DNA from: JAEUKH01 sp964447205
GTDB lineage: Bacteria > Myxococcota_A > Polyangia > Polyangiales > Ga0077539
DNA: 64,000 nucleotides
Assembly: GCA_964447205.1 (NCBI GenBank)
Contig: CAYUSB010000013.1
Coordinates: forward strand, 62,001-126,000
Reading direction: 5' to 3'
Shown: piece by piece, positions 16,937 through 24,894 of the stretch
Numbering within the stretch: position 1 is the stretch's first letter
Layout of the letters: each line of letters starts with the position of its first letter
Made by a program: the position numbers and the translations under genes
Notes under the pieces: generated by a model
What the model was told of the DNA's origin: nothing
Seen by the model: the letters and a program-made list of their open reading frames with translations, nothing else
Database searches by the model: none

Positions 16937-18661
16937 TCAACTGCCCGCGGCCCCTGCGGGGGACAGACCCAACCAGTCCAGCACCTCGTGCGCCGTGGCC
17001 CCGGGTTCGACCGTGAGGACCCGATCGCGTCCGAGGGCCCACCCGGTCTGCACCCGATGATCGAGGGAGGCCCCATGGACGAGGGCCACCACCACGGCCC
17101 CGGCCTCGACGGCGGTCTGGGTGGCGGGTGCCACTTCGGGGCCGGTGAGCTCGACCACGGCGTTGGCCCGCCCGGCGGCCGTGAGGGCGGTCTCCAGGGC
17201 CGCGGCGAGGGTGAAGTCCGGCGTGCCGTGGGGGGGCAGGTCGATCCACACGAGGGCCCCCTCGGGGCGCCGGGCGCGGGCTTCGGGCGTGAGGGGCGAG
17301 GTGTACCCCACCCGGTCGGCGGCGGGGGGCGGAGGGGCCTCGGCGGAGACCAGACCCGCGGCCACGGTGTCGTGGGTGAGGGCGTCGATGAGGATGAAGG
17401 CCCCGGACTCGCGGTGGGTGGCGTAGGGGTCGACGAAGAGGGGGCGCTCGCAGCGCAGGACGGCGGGGCCGATGTCGTTGAGCCCGAGGGTCTCGGCGGG
17501 GACGAGCCCCAGGGTGTCGAGGTCGCGCCGCCCGAGGAGGGACTCGACCCGGGCGGGCACGGTGCGGGTGGTGTGCTTGAGGAGGTACCGACGGGCGGGG
17601 TCGAGGGGACGCTCGTGAAACCACACCAGGGTGGCCACGAAGCGGTCGGTAACCCGCGGGGGGCTCTCGGGGGCGACGATCATGTCGCCGCGGGCCACGT
17701 CGACGTGCTCGTCGAGGCGGAGGGCCACCGAGGCGGGGGCCGAGGCTTCGGGCAGGGACTCGCCGTTGAAGTCGACGGAGAGCACCCGGGCCTCGCGCCC
17801 CGAGGGCAACACCCTGACCCGGTCTCCAGGGCGCACCGTTCCCGCGGCCAGGGCCCCGGCGAACCCGCGATAGTCCAGGTGCGGGCGCAACACGAGCTGC
17901 ACCGGGAACCGCAGGGGCCCCTCGGCCCCGCCCCGAGGCAGCGGGACGGTCTCGAGGAAGGACAGAAGGGTCGGCCCGTCGTACCAGGGGGTGCGCGGCG
18001 AGGGCCGGGCCACGTTGTCTCCGCGCCGGGCCGAGATGGGGAAGTACGTCACCGCGGTGAACCCCAGGGGGGCCACGAAGGCCGCAAACTCCGCGCGGAG
18101 CCGGGTGTAGACTTCAGGATCGTAGCCGACCAGGTCCATCTTGTTGACGGCCACGGCGAGGTGGGCGATCCCGAGGAGGGAGGCGAGGTAGGCGTGTCGG
18201 CGCGACTGGGGGAGGACCCCGAGGCGGGCGTCGAGGAGCACGATGGCCACGTCGGCGGTCGAGGCCCCGGTGACCATGTTGCGGGTGTACTGCACGTGCC
18301 CCGGGGTGTCGGCGAGGATGAACTTCCGCCGGGCCGTGGTGAAGTACCGATACGCCACGTCGATGGTGATGCCCTGCTCGCGTTCGGCCCGCAGGCCGTC
18401 GGTGAAGAGCGAGAAGTCGATGTCGGCGTCGTCGTCGTCGTCGGCTGCCTCGGGCCCGCCCGGGGCCGCGAGGTTGCGGCGCGCGGAGGCCCGGCGAACG
18501 GCCGAGAGCTGGTCGTCGTAGACCCCGTGGGCGTCGTGCAGGAGGCGGCCGATGAGGGTGCTCTTGCCGTCGTCGACCGAGCCTACGGTGACGAAGCGGA
18601 GGAGGTCTTTGCCCGCGTGGGCGTCGAGGAGGGCGTCGGAGGCGGCGTCGGCGGCGGACAT
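16937..18661 (-). CDS. cysN: Sulfate adenylyltransferase subunit 1 with decayed APS-kinase-like tail
   Basis: GTPase subunit of ATP sulfurylase, working with CysD to make adenosine 5'-phosphosulfate. The G motifs are complete: GSVDDGKST (27-35), the effector region EQGITIDVAYRYF, DTPGH (118-122) and NKMD (173-176). The EF-Tu-like beta domains run to about residue 430. A further 130 residues follow where bifunctional CysNC proteins carry APS kinase. Here the expected P-loop (GLSGSGKST-like) is replaced by DLPPHGTPD, and only the general order (AL.TALTAAGR...VVVALV) survives, so the kinase part looks inactive. The start overlaps the cysD stop by one base. Confidence 0.92.
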   Translation of the reverse strand: MSAADAASDALLDAHAGKDLLRFVTVGSVDDGKSTLIGRLLHDAHGVYDDQLSAVRRASARRNLAAPGGPEAADDDDDADIDFSLFTDGLRAEREQGITIDVAYRYFTTARRKFILADTPGHVQYTRNMVTGASTADVAIVLLDARLGVLPQSRRHAYLASLLGIAHLAVAVNKMDLVGYDPEVYTRLRAEFAAFVAPLGFTAVTYFPISARRGDNVARPSPRTPWYDGPTLLSFLETVPLPRGGAEGPLRFPVQLVLRPHLDYRGFAGALAAGTVRPGDRVRVLPSGREARVLSVDFNGESLPEASAPASVALRLDEHVDVARGDMIVAPESPPRVTDRFVATLVWFHERPLDPARRYLLKHTTRTVPARVESLLGRRDLDTLGLVPAETLGLNDIGPAVLRCERPLFVDPYATHRESGAFILIDALTHDTVAAGLVSAEAPPPPAADRVGYTSPLTPEARARRPEGALVWIDLPPHGTPDFTLAAALETALTAAGRANAVVELTGPEVAPATQTAVEAGAVVVALVHGASLDHRVQTGWALGRDRVLTVEPGATAHEVLDWLGLSPAGAAGS

Positions 18662-19593
18662 CAGAAGTAACCCTCGCGCTTCTTGAGCTCCATCGAGCCG
18701 TCCTCGTCGTGGTCGATGAGGCGGCCGGCCCGCTCGGAGCTGCGGGCCTCGATCATTTCGCGCACGATGGCGGGCAGGGTGTCGGCCTCGCTCTCGACGG
18801 CGGCCGTCAGGGGGTAGCAGCCCAGGGTGCGGAAGCGCACCCGCTTCATCACGGGGCGCTCGCCGGGGCGGAGGGGGAGGCGGTGGTCGTCGACCATGAT
18901 CCACTGGCCGTCGCGGGCCACCACGGGGCGCTCCTTGGCAAAGTACAGGGGCACGATGGGGATCGACTCCAGGGCGATGTACTGCCACACGTCGAGCTCG
19001 GTCCAGTTGGAGAGGGGAAACACCCGGATGCTCTCGCCCTTGTGGATGCGGCCGTTGTAGAGCCTCCACAGCTCGGGGCGTTGGGCCCGCGGGTCCCACT
19101 GCCCGGCCCGGTCGCGGAAGGAGTACACCCGCTCCTTGGCCCGGGAGCGCTCCTCGTCGCGGCGGGCCCCGCCGAAGGCCGCGTCGAAGCCCCCGGCGGC
19201 CAGGGCTTGCAACAGGCCCTGGGTCTTGAGGGCCGTGGTGTACGCCGCCGACCCGTGGGTGAAGGGGGTGATCCCCTCGGCGAGGGCCTGGTGGTTGATG
19301 TGCTCCCGCAGCTCAAACCCCGCCTCGCGGCAGAAGTTGTCGCGGAAGGCGATCATCTCCTGAAACTTCCAGGTGGTGTTGATGTGGAGCAGGGGGAAGG
19401 GCAGCGGAGCCGGGTGGAAGGCCTTCTGGGCGAGGCGGACCATCACCGCGCTGTCCTTGCCGATGGAGTACAACATCACCGGGTTGGCGAACTCGGCCGC
19501 CACCTCCCGGAGGATGTGCACGCTCTCGGCCTCCAGGAGCCGCAGGTGGGCCATCCGGGCGGGCGTCAGGTCGAGGGGGGCGTTGGGGCTCAT
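18661..19593 (-). CDS. cysD: Sulfate adenylyltransferase subunit 2
   Basis: 310-residue PP-loop ATP sulfurylase subunit. The loop SIGKDS is at 43-48 (YSIGKDSAVMVRLAQKAF). LLHINTTWKFQEMIAFRD, GGARRDEERSRAKER, NWTELDVWQYI and the C-terminal RSSERAGRLIDHD..GSMELKKREGYF are standard for CysD. It is first in a cysDN operon for sulfate activation. No PAPS reductase or sulfite reductase gene is near. With the CysC-like tail of CysN decayed, a separate APS kinase or direct APS reduction elsewhere in the genome is expected. Confidence 0.96.
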   Translation of the reverse strand: MSPNAPLDLTPARMAHLRLLEAESVHILREVAAEFANPVMLYSIGKDSAVMVRLAQKAFHPAPLPFPLLHINTTWKFQEMIAFRDNFCREAGFELREHINHQALAEGITPFTHGSAAYTTALKTQGLLQALAAGGFDAAFGGARRDEERSRAKERVYSFRDRAGQWDPRAQRPELWRLYNGRIHKGESIRVFPLSNWTELDVWQYIALESIPIVPLYFAKERPVVARDGQWIMVDDHRLPLRPGERPVMKRVRFRTLGCYPLTAAVESEADTLPAIVREMIEARSSERAGRLIDHDEDGSMELKKREGYF

Positions 19594-19710
19594 GGCGTCC
19601 CGGGAGTGTTAGCTAAGATGGACGCGTTGTCCAGTAGGGTAGAGGAGTCTGGTGTCGTGTCTGGGTGCGGGTCGGCATGGGAGAGGCGGCGGCCTTAGGT
19701 TGCGCGGCCT

Positions 19711-20223
19711 ATGCGGCGTGGATGCTTGAAGCGGGCGGGACGGGCTGTGGGGCTGGGGATGTGTTGGCTCGGGGCGTTGGGGGGGTGCTCGGGGTTTTTC
19801 CACACCACGGCGGGGGTGGTGATTCCGATGCGGGGGACGGAGGGCCATCTCGGGGCGGCCGGGGAGGCGTCGTTGGGTTTTGGGGCCGACCCCTCGCGGG
19901 GGTTGGGGGCCGTTCTGCGGGGGAAGTTTACCCCGGCGTTTGTGCAGGCCGCGGTGGGGATGGAGGCGTACCTCCTGCCCGTGGACGACCACCTCGTGTT
20001 GCGGGGCGGGTTTCACCTGCTTCAGTTTGAGCGCTTCGACGGGGGAGGGATCGGGTTTGGGATGTTCTCGCCCTTCCTGATGGCCACCTGGTTTCCCTTT
20101 GGGGTCAGGGCTTTGCGGTTCCCGATCTCGTTCTCGGCGGGGGTGGAGTACGACGTGCGGTTTACGTCCCAGGCGAACGAGCCGTACGCCTTGTTCTCGA
20201 TCGGCTACCGGGCACGGCGCTGA
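19711..20223 (+). CDS. Putative outer-membrane lipoprotein
   Basis: 170 residues, not recognised as a named family. The N-terminus ends in LGALGGCSG, a lipobox with Cys26. The rest is rich in alternating hydrophobic strands and glycine (GEASLGFGADPSRGLGAVLRGK, LVLRGGFHLLQFERF, RALRFPISFSAGVEYDVRF), as in small outer-membrane beta barrels. It is divergent from cysD and convergent with the next lipoprotein gene. The function is unknown. Confidence 0.65.
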   Translation: MRRGCLKRAGRAVGLGMCWLGALGGCSGFFHTTAGVVIPMRGTEGHLGAAGEASLGFGADPSRGLGAVLRGKFTPAFVQAAVGMEAYLLPVDDHLVLRGGFHLLQFERFDGGGIGFGMFSPFLMATWFPFGVRALRFPISFSAGVEYDVRFTSQANEPYALFSIGYRARR

Positions 20224-20237
20224 GGAGAAGCGGGCGG

Positions 20238-21305
20238 TCAGGGCCCCGCGGTGGCGGCGGCCAGGGCCCGGAGCCACGACCCCAGGGCCCGGTCGGCCTC
20301 GGCCGCTCCGAGGGCGGTGCACGCGGCGGGGGAGAGGGGGGCGGGGGCCGGGCGGGCGGCGCAGATCGCGCGGCCGTAGGCGGGCGCGTGGGTGGCCCGG
20401 GCCCGGGTGTAGTCGGCCATGCGGCGGGTGACCCCGCGGTCGCGGCGGGCGGCTGCCGTCACGAGGCGCTGCAGGGGAGGATCGGGGGGCGTCGCGGGGG
20501 CGGTGGGGCCGAGCAGGAGGGGGCGGAAGACCTGCTGGTCGTTGTCGATGGCGAAGGCGTGAAACATCGTCCCGTCGGTGGGGGCGGGCAGGACGGCCCG
20601 GACCGCCACGGACAGGGCCCCTGCGGCGGCCAGGGCGGGTTCGGCCGCGTCGCCGAGGCGGGTCCGGGCGACGGCGGTGAGGCAGCGGGTGTGGTGGGCG
20701 GCCACGACGTTGTCGAGGGTCGACCCGTGGACGGGGCCGAAGGCGTACAGGGCCTCGGGGGTGTGGCGGGCGAAGAGCCAGCACGGCAGGAGGGCCTCGT
20801 CGTCGCCGCCCCCGCGGTCGAGGAGGGCCTCGGTGTGTTCGCGCAGGGCCAGGAGGGTGCGGGCCAGGGCCGGGTCGGACCCGGGAGGCAGGGCGGACGC
20901 AGGGGTCTCGGGGGGATCGGGATCGGGGTCGTTGTGGCGCAGGAGGCGCAGGAGGCGGGTGGCCTCGTCGGGGCGTCCGCCGACGTGGTGCAAAAAGGCC
21001 CGCCACGCGAAGGCCGCGGGCAGGGGGATCGCGGCGAGGCTGACGTGGGCCTCGGGGGGGAAGTTTTCGGCCTCGCGGAGGGCGGCTACGAGGGCCTCGC
21101 GGTGCTGGGGCAGGCAGGTGGCCACGTCGGTGCACAGGGCCACGGGGACCTCCTCGGCCGGGCCCGCGTCGGTCTCGGGGGCCCCGGCGTCGTCGGGGGT
21201 GGGCGGGGTCGGGCCGGGCGGGGTCTCGGGCGACGGGGCCGCGGGGCGCCGTGGGCACCCGAGGAGGCCGAGTGCGAGCACGAGGGCGAAGGGCAGCGGG
21301 CGCAT
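20238..21305 (-). CDS. Putative lipoprotein, unknown function
   Basis: 355 residues. The N-terminus is a lipoprotein signal (ALVLALGLLGCPRR, Cys17) followed by a proline/threonine linker common in myxobacterial lipoproteins. The body is alpha-helical and alanine/leucine-rich with spaced cysteines (ALCTDVATC, LPCWLFA, HTRCL, AICAARP, AACTALG), suggesting a disulfide-bonded periplasmic fold. No family is recognised. The start is set by the signal peptide; the frame is open far upstream in what is opposite-strand coding sequence of the next gene. Confidence 0.7.
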   Translation of the reverse strand: MRPLPFALVLALGLLGCPRRPAAPSPETPPGPTPPTPDDAGAPETDAGPAEEVPVALCTDVATCLPQHREALVAALREAENFPPEAHVSLAAIPLPAAFAWRAFLHHVGGRPDEATRLLRLLRHNDPDPDPPETPASALPPGSDPALARTLLALREHTEALLDRGGGDDEALLPCWLFARHTPEALYAFGPVHGSTLDNVVAAHHTRCLTAVARTRLGDAAEPALAAAGALSVAVRAVLPAPTDGTMFHAFAIDNDQQVFRPLLLGPTAPATPPDPPLQRLVTAAARRDRGVTRRMADYTRARATHAPAYGRAICAARPAPAPLSPAACTALGAAEADRALGSWLRALAAATAGP

Positions 21306-21413
21306 GGCCCGGCGGAGTGTACCGCCGTCCGCGGGGGCTGCGGGGCCGAAGCGCGTGGTCGCGCAGGGCCGAGCCGCTTGCGCGGGCAGGGCGCTCGTGA
21401 TTGCGTCGCGGCC

Positions 21414-22199
21414 ATGCGAACCGTCCTGGGTGTGTCGGCGATGGTCCTGGCCGCGGTTCTCGGTTCGGGCGTGGCCCAGGCCCAGACCCCTGGCTCCCAG
21501 GCTTCGACCCCCGAGCCCCCGTGGGCCATCCCGGGGTCGTCGCCCATGATGTTGCGGGCTCCCGAGATGGGGGGCCCCGCCGTGCCGGGACCCGCGGGGG
21601 GCCTCGCGTCGGCCGAACGACTCACCCGCGTGATCGCCCACTACGCCGCGCAGGAGGAGGCCCGGCGCAGCACCCTGCGCTGGGTCGGGCTCGGGATGGG
21701 CGGGGCCGCCCTGGTGGTGGGGGGTGTGTCCATGAGCGGGTCGGAGCCCGGAGACGCCCGGTACACGGGGGGCATCTTCGCCCTCGCCACGGGGGCCGGG
21801 ATCGGTCTCGGGGTCCTCCTCGGGCACCTCCTGGAGACCCCCGCGGACGCCCTCGTGCGGGCCCATCGGGTGGGGGCCGCCGGGGGGTTGCAGGGGAGCG
21901 CCCTGGTGGAGTCCACCGAGCGGACGTGGCACGAGATCGTGGAGCGTCAGCGGCGTCAGCGGCGCGTGGCGGGGTATCTCCTCATGGGCCTCGGGACCCT
22001 CTTGAGCCTCGGCGGGGCGGCCCTCCTGCTGGCCAAACCGGGCGACACCCGCGACGCCCGGGCGGCCTCGTCGATCTCGGGGGCCTTGTTCTTCTCGGTG
22101 GGGGCGACCCTGGTGGTCGGGGGCGGGGCCGTGCTGCACGCACACGACACGGTCGAGGCCGGCTGGGAGGTCTGGCGGATGTCCCAGGGAGCCCAGTAG
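21414..22199 (+). CDS. Membrane protein with signal peptide and four helices
   Basis: 261 residues. A signal peptide (MRTVLGVSAMVLAAVLGSGVAQAQ) is followed by a proline-rich exported segment and then two hairpins of hydrophobic helices at about 90-107, 119-140, 185-206 and 220-241. A charged helix (ERTWHEIVERQRRQRR, 169-184) lies between them. The two halves look like an internal duplication: each is W/Y + LGMGG/LMGLG followed by a GD(A/T)R loop and GG(I/A)(F/L)F. No family is recognised. It is divergent from the lipoprotein gene to the left, with 108 bp between starts. Confidence 0.68.
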   Translation: MRTVLGVSAMVLAAVLGSGVAQAQTPGSQASTPEPPWAIPGSSPMMLRAPEMGGPAVPGPAGGLASAERLTRVIAHYAAQEEARRSTLRWVGLGMGGAALVVGGVSMSGSEPGDARYTGGIFALATGAGIGLGVLLGHLLETPADALVRAHRVGAAGGLQGSALVESTERTWHEIVERQRRQRRVAGYLLMGLGTLLSLGGAALLLAKPGDTRDARAASSISGALFFSVGATLVVGGGAVLHAHDTVEAGWEVWRMSQGAQ

Positions 22200-22221
22200 A
22201 GGACGTCGGCGGCGTCGGCGT

Positions 22222-22314
22222 GGTGACGTAGGGAGGCGTCGACCGTGGCCTGCGTCACCAGGGTGGTGAGGTAGGGAGGTCTCGACCCTGGCCTACGTCA
22301 CCAGGGTGGTGACG
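22222..22314. repeat. Two 43-bp direct repeats, each carrying a dyad
   Basis: Copy 1 begins at 22222 and copy 2 at 22265, with six mismatches by eye and a partial third start (GGTGACG) after them. Each unit begins GGTGA(C/G)GTAGGGAGG and ends CCT(G/A)CGTCACCAGGG, so its ends are near-complementary (GGTGACGTAGG against CCTACGTCACC). The last junction folds as CGTCACC-AGGGT-GGTGACG (22296-22314). The block lies about 80 bp before the 267-residue gene. It could be a regulatory site array or a small fold-back repeat. Confidence 0.7.
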
Positions 22315-22393
22315 CGGGCGGTGTCGACCGCGCCGTACAGCACCAGGCCGCGAGCGCTTGACGCTGCGGAGCCTTCGGCGCGACCTTCGCAGC

Positions 22394-23197
22394 ATGGCGA
22401 AATCCACCACGGCCCGCAGTGCCACCCCCAAGTCCAGCACCACCCCCACCCTCACCGAGGAGGGACCCCGGGAGGACGCCCTCGCGCGCCACCGGGACGC
22501 GGCGCGGAAGCTGTCCCCCAAGGAGGTCGTGGGGTGTCGGGTGGACGTCCTGCTCGCGCAGCACAACGTACGCGAGGGGGTGGCCACCCTGCTGGCCGAG
22601 CGCCCCACGTTCGAGGCCGATCCCGACGCCCCGCGGGTGGATTGGGAGGTCGTCGCGGCCGTGCCCGACCTCGCGGCGGCTCTGGTGCTCGCGGCGACGG
22701 AGTGTGTGCCTGCCCTGTCCGACAAGACACTCCGGGGCCGCATCGGGGAGTGTTTCGACCTGCGGGCGCTGCTCCTCGGAGACGCCCAGACCCTCGTGCG
22801 CAAGGGCCTCCTGCCGGGCACGAAGGTGGCTGCGATCGAGCGCGGCACAGGCAGCTTCGACGCCGCGGCCGACTGCGTGGCCCTCGCGAAGCTGTACGCT
22901 GCCAATGCCACGGCCCTGCGCGGCAAGACGGCCGTGAGCGCCGCGGACGTGCGCCGGGCGGGAGCCCTGGGGGCCGAGCTTCTGGCAGAGCTCTCGCCGG
23001 GTGGGGCCCGCCGTAAGTCTACGGTTCCGGCCGAGGCCCGCGACCTGCGCGACCGGCTCTGGACGATGCTCCTGGGGGCCTACCGTCGGCTCGAGCAGCT
23101 CGCGGGGTATCGTTGGGGCCGCGCCCTGCCCGAGCGCTTCCCGGCCTTGCAGACGCGGGCGGCGAAGCGCCGGGTCGCCAACCCCGCGGAGGGCTGA
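22394..23197 (+). CDS. Uncharacterised helical protein
   Basis: 267 residues, not recognised. After a low-complexity Ser/Thr/Lys N-terminus (MAKSTTARSATPKSSTTPT) it is almost wholly alpha-helical: ARHRDAARKLSPKEVVGCRVDVLLAQHNVREGVATLLAERP, VPDLAAALVLAATECVPA and DLRDRLWTMLLGAYRRLEQLAGYRWG. There are no membrane segments, signal peptide or catalytic motif. It ends three bases before the DUF4062 gene and is likely co-transcribed with it. ATG 22394 is preferred over the upstream in-frame start because the preceding sequence is non-coding in character. Confidence 0.62.
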   Translation: MAKSTTARSATPKSSTTPTLTEEGPREDALARHRDAARKLSPKEVVGCRVDVLLAQHNVREGVATLLAERPTFEADPDAPRVDWEVVAAVPDLAAALVLAATECVPALSDKTLRGRIGECFDLRALLLGDAQTLVRKGLLPGTKVAAIERGTGSFDAAADCVALAKLYAANATALRGKTAVSAADVRRAGALGAELLAELSPGGARRKSTVPAEARDLRDRLWTMLLGAYRRLEQLAGYRWGRALPERFPALQTRAAKRRVANPAEG

Positions 23198-23200
23198 GCC

Positions 23201-24433
23201 GTGCGCAAGGCAGTGGCGTTCGTCAGCAGCACCGTGAAGGACCTGGAGGAAGTGCGCGAACACCTCCGCGCGCGGCTCGCGGAGGCGGGCTTCGACGTGC
23301 GGCTCAGCGAGGACGACGCATTCCCGGTGACGCCGGGGGAGACGTCGCACGACGCGTGCCTGGCGGTGGTGCGTACGGCCGACCTCTTCGTGCTGCTCGT
23401 GGGCACGCGGTGCGGGGGCGAGTACCCCGGGCACAACAAGTCCATCACCTGGCGCGAGTGGGACGAGGCCATGGAGGCGGGGTTGCACCCCATCGTGCTC
23501 ATCGACGCGAAGGTCAACGACGCGGTGCAGGCGTGTGGCAGACGACGGACGGAGCTCCTCAAGGCTACGCCCACGTTGAAGCTGTCCGAGCTCGATCAGA
23601 AGCTCGCGGAGGAGTTTGCGGGGAAGGAGGACTGGAAGAAGGATCTGCCAGGAATCCAGCGCTTCGTGGATGTCTTGCGGAAGGGGCACGTCGACAACTG
23701 GATGCACGGCGACTGGGACGGTACCGCCCCGCATGCATGGCAGATCGTGCGAGAGCGGGTGTCGGCGATGTTTGGCACCTACCGCGCGGGCTGGTGCTCG
23801 CAGCGCGCCGTGCAGGGCGAACAGGCCGCCAGACTTGCTGCCCTTGCGCGGGGGATGGCGCTGGCCGCCCAGGGTATTCAGATCGCAGACGGCGAGTCCA
23901 CCACGCGTCGTCGGGCGCTGGATCGGGTGCTGGACGTGTGCTTCGAGGACCGTGCTGCGCTCTTCGGATGCTCTCCACGGGCATCCTTTTCGCTTACGAT
24001 TCACCAGCGCATCGAGGACGGGGATACGGCGGAGTTCAAGCCGCTCACGAGCCGACGTACGAGCGACCTTCGGGATTCGACACGACACTGGAGGTTGGGC
24101 GAGGGGCACGTCGGACGCACCGCGCTCGCGAAGGAGCGCACGATCGCCCCAGACCTTGCGCAGTCCGATGGCGCGGTTGCTCCCGCGGTTGTGGTGACGT
24201 CAGGCCGCCCCGCGCTCTACGAGCCCTCCGACGTGGTCTACCACCGATCGGCGGTGTCCGTGCCTCTGGGCGAACCCGTCGATTGGGTCGTGACGGTCAC
24301 CACCTCCCGCTGCAATCACTTCGCGGACGCCAGCCAGCCTGCCGTACAATCGGTTGAGGCTCTCGCGTTCGCAATCTGGATCCTCCTCGACCCGCATCGA
24401 CGAGACCCCGGCCCCGGCGCGTCCGAAGGGTAA
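23201..24433 (+). CDS. DUF4062-domain protein with possible C-terminal GAF-like region
   Basis: 410 residues. The N-terminus (KAVAFVSSTVKDLEEVREHLRARLAEAGFDVRLSEDD through TSHDACLAVVRTADLFVLLVGTRCGGEYP and SITWREWDEAMEAG.PIVLI) is the DUF4062 fold, a TIR-like Rossmann domain found in NTPase/defence and signalling proteins. A helical middle follows. The last 150 residues (from RALDRVLDVCFEDRAALFG to SAVSVPLGEPVDWVVTVTTSRCNHFADA and AVQSVEALAFAIWILL) have the layout of a GAF sensor domain. Base composition drops towards the 3' end. GTG at 23201 follows the previous stop by three bases. A role in stress or phage sensing is speculation. Confidence 0.72.
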   Translation: MRKAVAFVSSTVKDLEEVREHLRARLAEAGFDVRLSEDDAFPVTPGETSHDACLAVVRTADLFVLLVGTRCGGEYPGHNKSITWREWDEAMEAGLHPIVLIDAKVNDAVQACGRRRTELLKATPTLKLSELDQKLAEEFAGKEDWKKDLPGIQRFVDVLRKGHVDNWMHGDWDGTAPHAWQIVRERVSAMFGTYRAGWCSQRAVQGEQAARLAALARGMALAAQGIQIADGESTTRRRALDRVLDVCFEDRAALFGCSPRASFSLTIHQRIEDGDTAEFKPLTSRRTSDLRDSTRHWRLGEGHVGRTALAKERTIAPDLAQSDGAVAPAVVVTSGRPALYEPSDVVYHRSAVSVPLGEPVDWVVTVTTSRCNHFADASQPAVQSVEALAFAIWILLDPHRRDPGPGASEG

Positions 24434-24501
24434 GCTCCCTTGACGAACCCCCAGCAGGGCGCCAACATCAGTTCCATTCGAGGTAGAAAGGGCAGCGACC
24501 C

Positions 24502-24693
24502 ATGACGCAGAAGCTGAAGGGCCTCATCACCACTCCCAGCGCCGCGATGGAGGCGGCCCGGGCGATGCGCGCCGAGCTGGCGGGCCAATCGCGTGAAGCA
24601 TCCCGGATTCTGGAGGCGTCGCGTGAGCGCACCCGCATCGACGCTGCCCGCTACGCCCGGGACGTCACCCGCATCGACACCCCCGACGAGTAG
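24502..24693 (+). CDS. Small helical protein, unknown
   Basis: 63 residues: MTQKLKGLITTPSAAMEAARAMRAELAGQSREASRILEAS in overlapping amphipathic helix, ending in charged RYARDVTRIDTPDE. A purine-rich GAAAGGG lies a suitable distance before the ATG. No membrane segment or known family is seen. It stands alone between the DUF4062 gene and the beta-oxidation operon, so it may be a small regulatory or structural protein, or a chance frame. Confidence 0.45.
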   Translation: MTQKLKGLITTPSAAMEAARAMRAELAGQSREASRILEASRERTRIDAARYARDVTRIDTPDE

Positions 24694-24827
24694 CCCGCGT
24701 CCGCCCCGCCCGCCCTGCGTACGTCCCGCCGCCCCCTCCGCCAGTCCGACCCCCCGCCCAATCCCTCTCCGCCGCCCGCGCCCCCTGGCGCCTGCGTCGC
24801 GTGGGGGGTAGCATCCCGCCCGCTGAC

Positions 24828-24841
24828 TGAATGGCCATTCA
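24828..24841. promoter_or_regulatory. Palindromic operator TGAATGGCCATTCA
   Basis: Perfect 14-bp palindrome 53 bp before the multifunctional enzyme start. The TGAAT...ATTCA half-sites resemble operators of TetR-type acyl-CoA-responsive regulators such as Bacillus FadR (TGAATGA...TCATTCA). Given the beta-oxidation genes downstream, control by such a regulator is likely; no regulator gene is adjacent. Confidence 0.6.
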
Positions 24842-24894
24842 TTGCCCGCGGCTCCCAGGCGGCTGCGGCGCGCGACAGGACGAAGGGGATCACG

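Noticed and set aside
22222..22314. Possible CRISPR repeats
   Set aside because: The units are tandem without spacers, only two copies exist and no cas gene is near.
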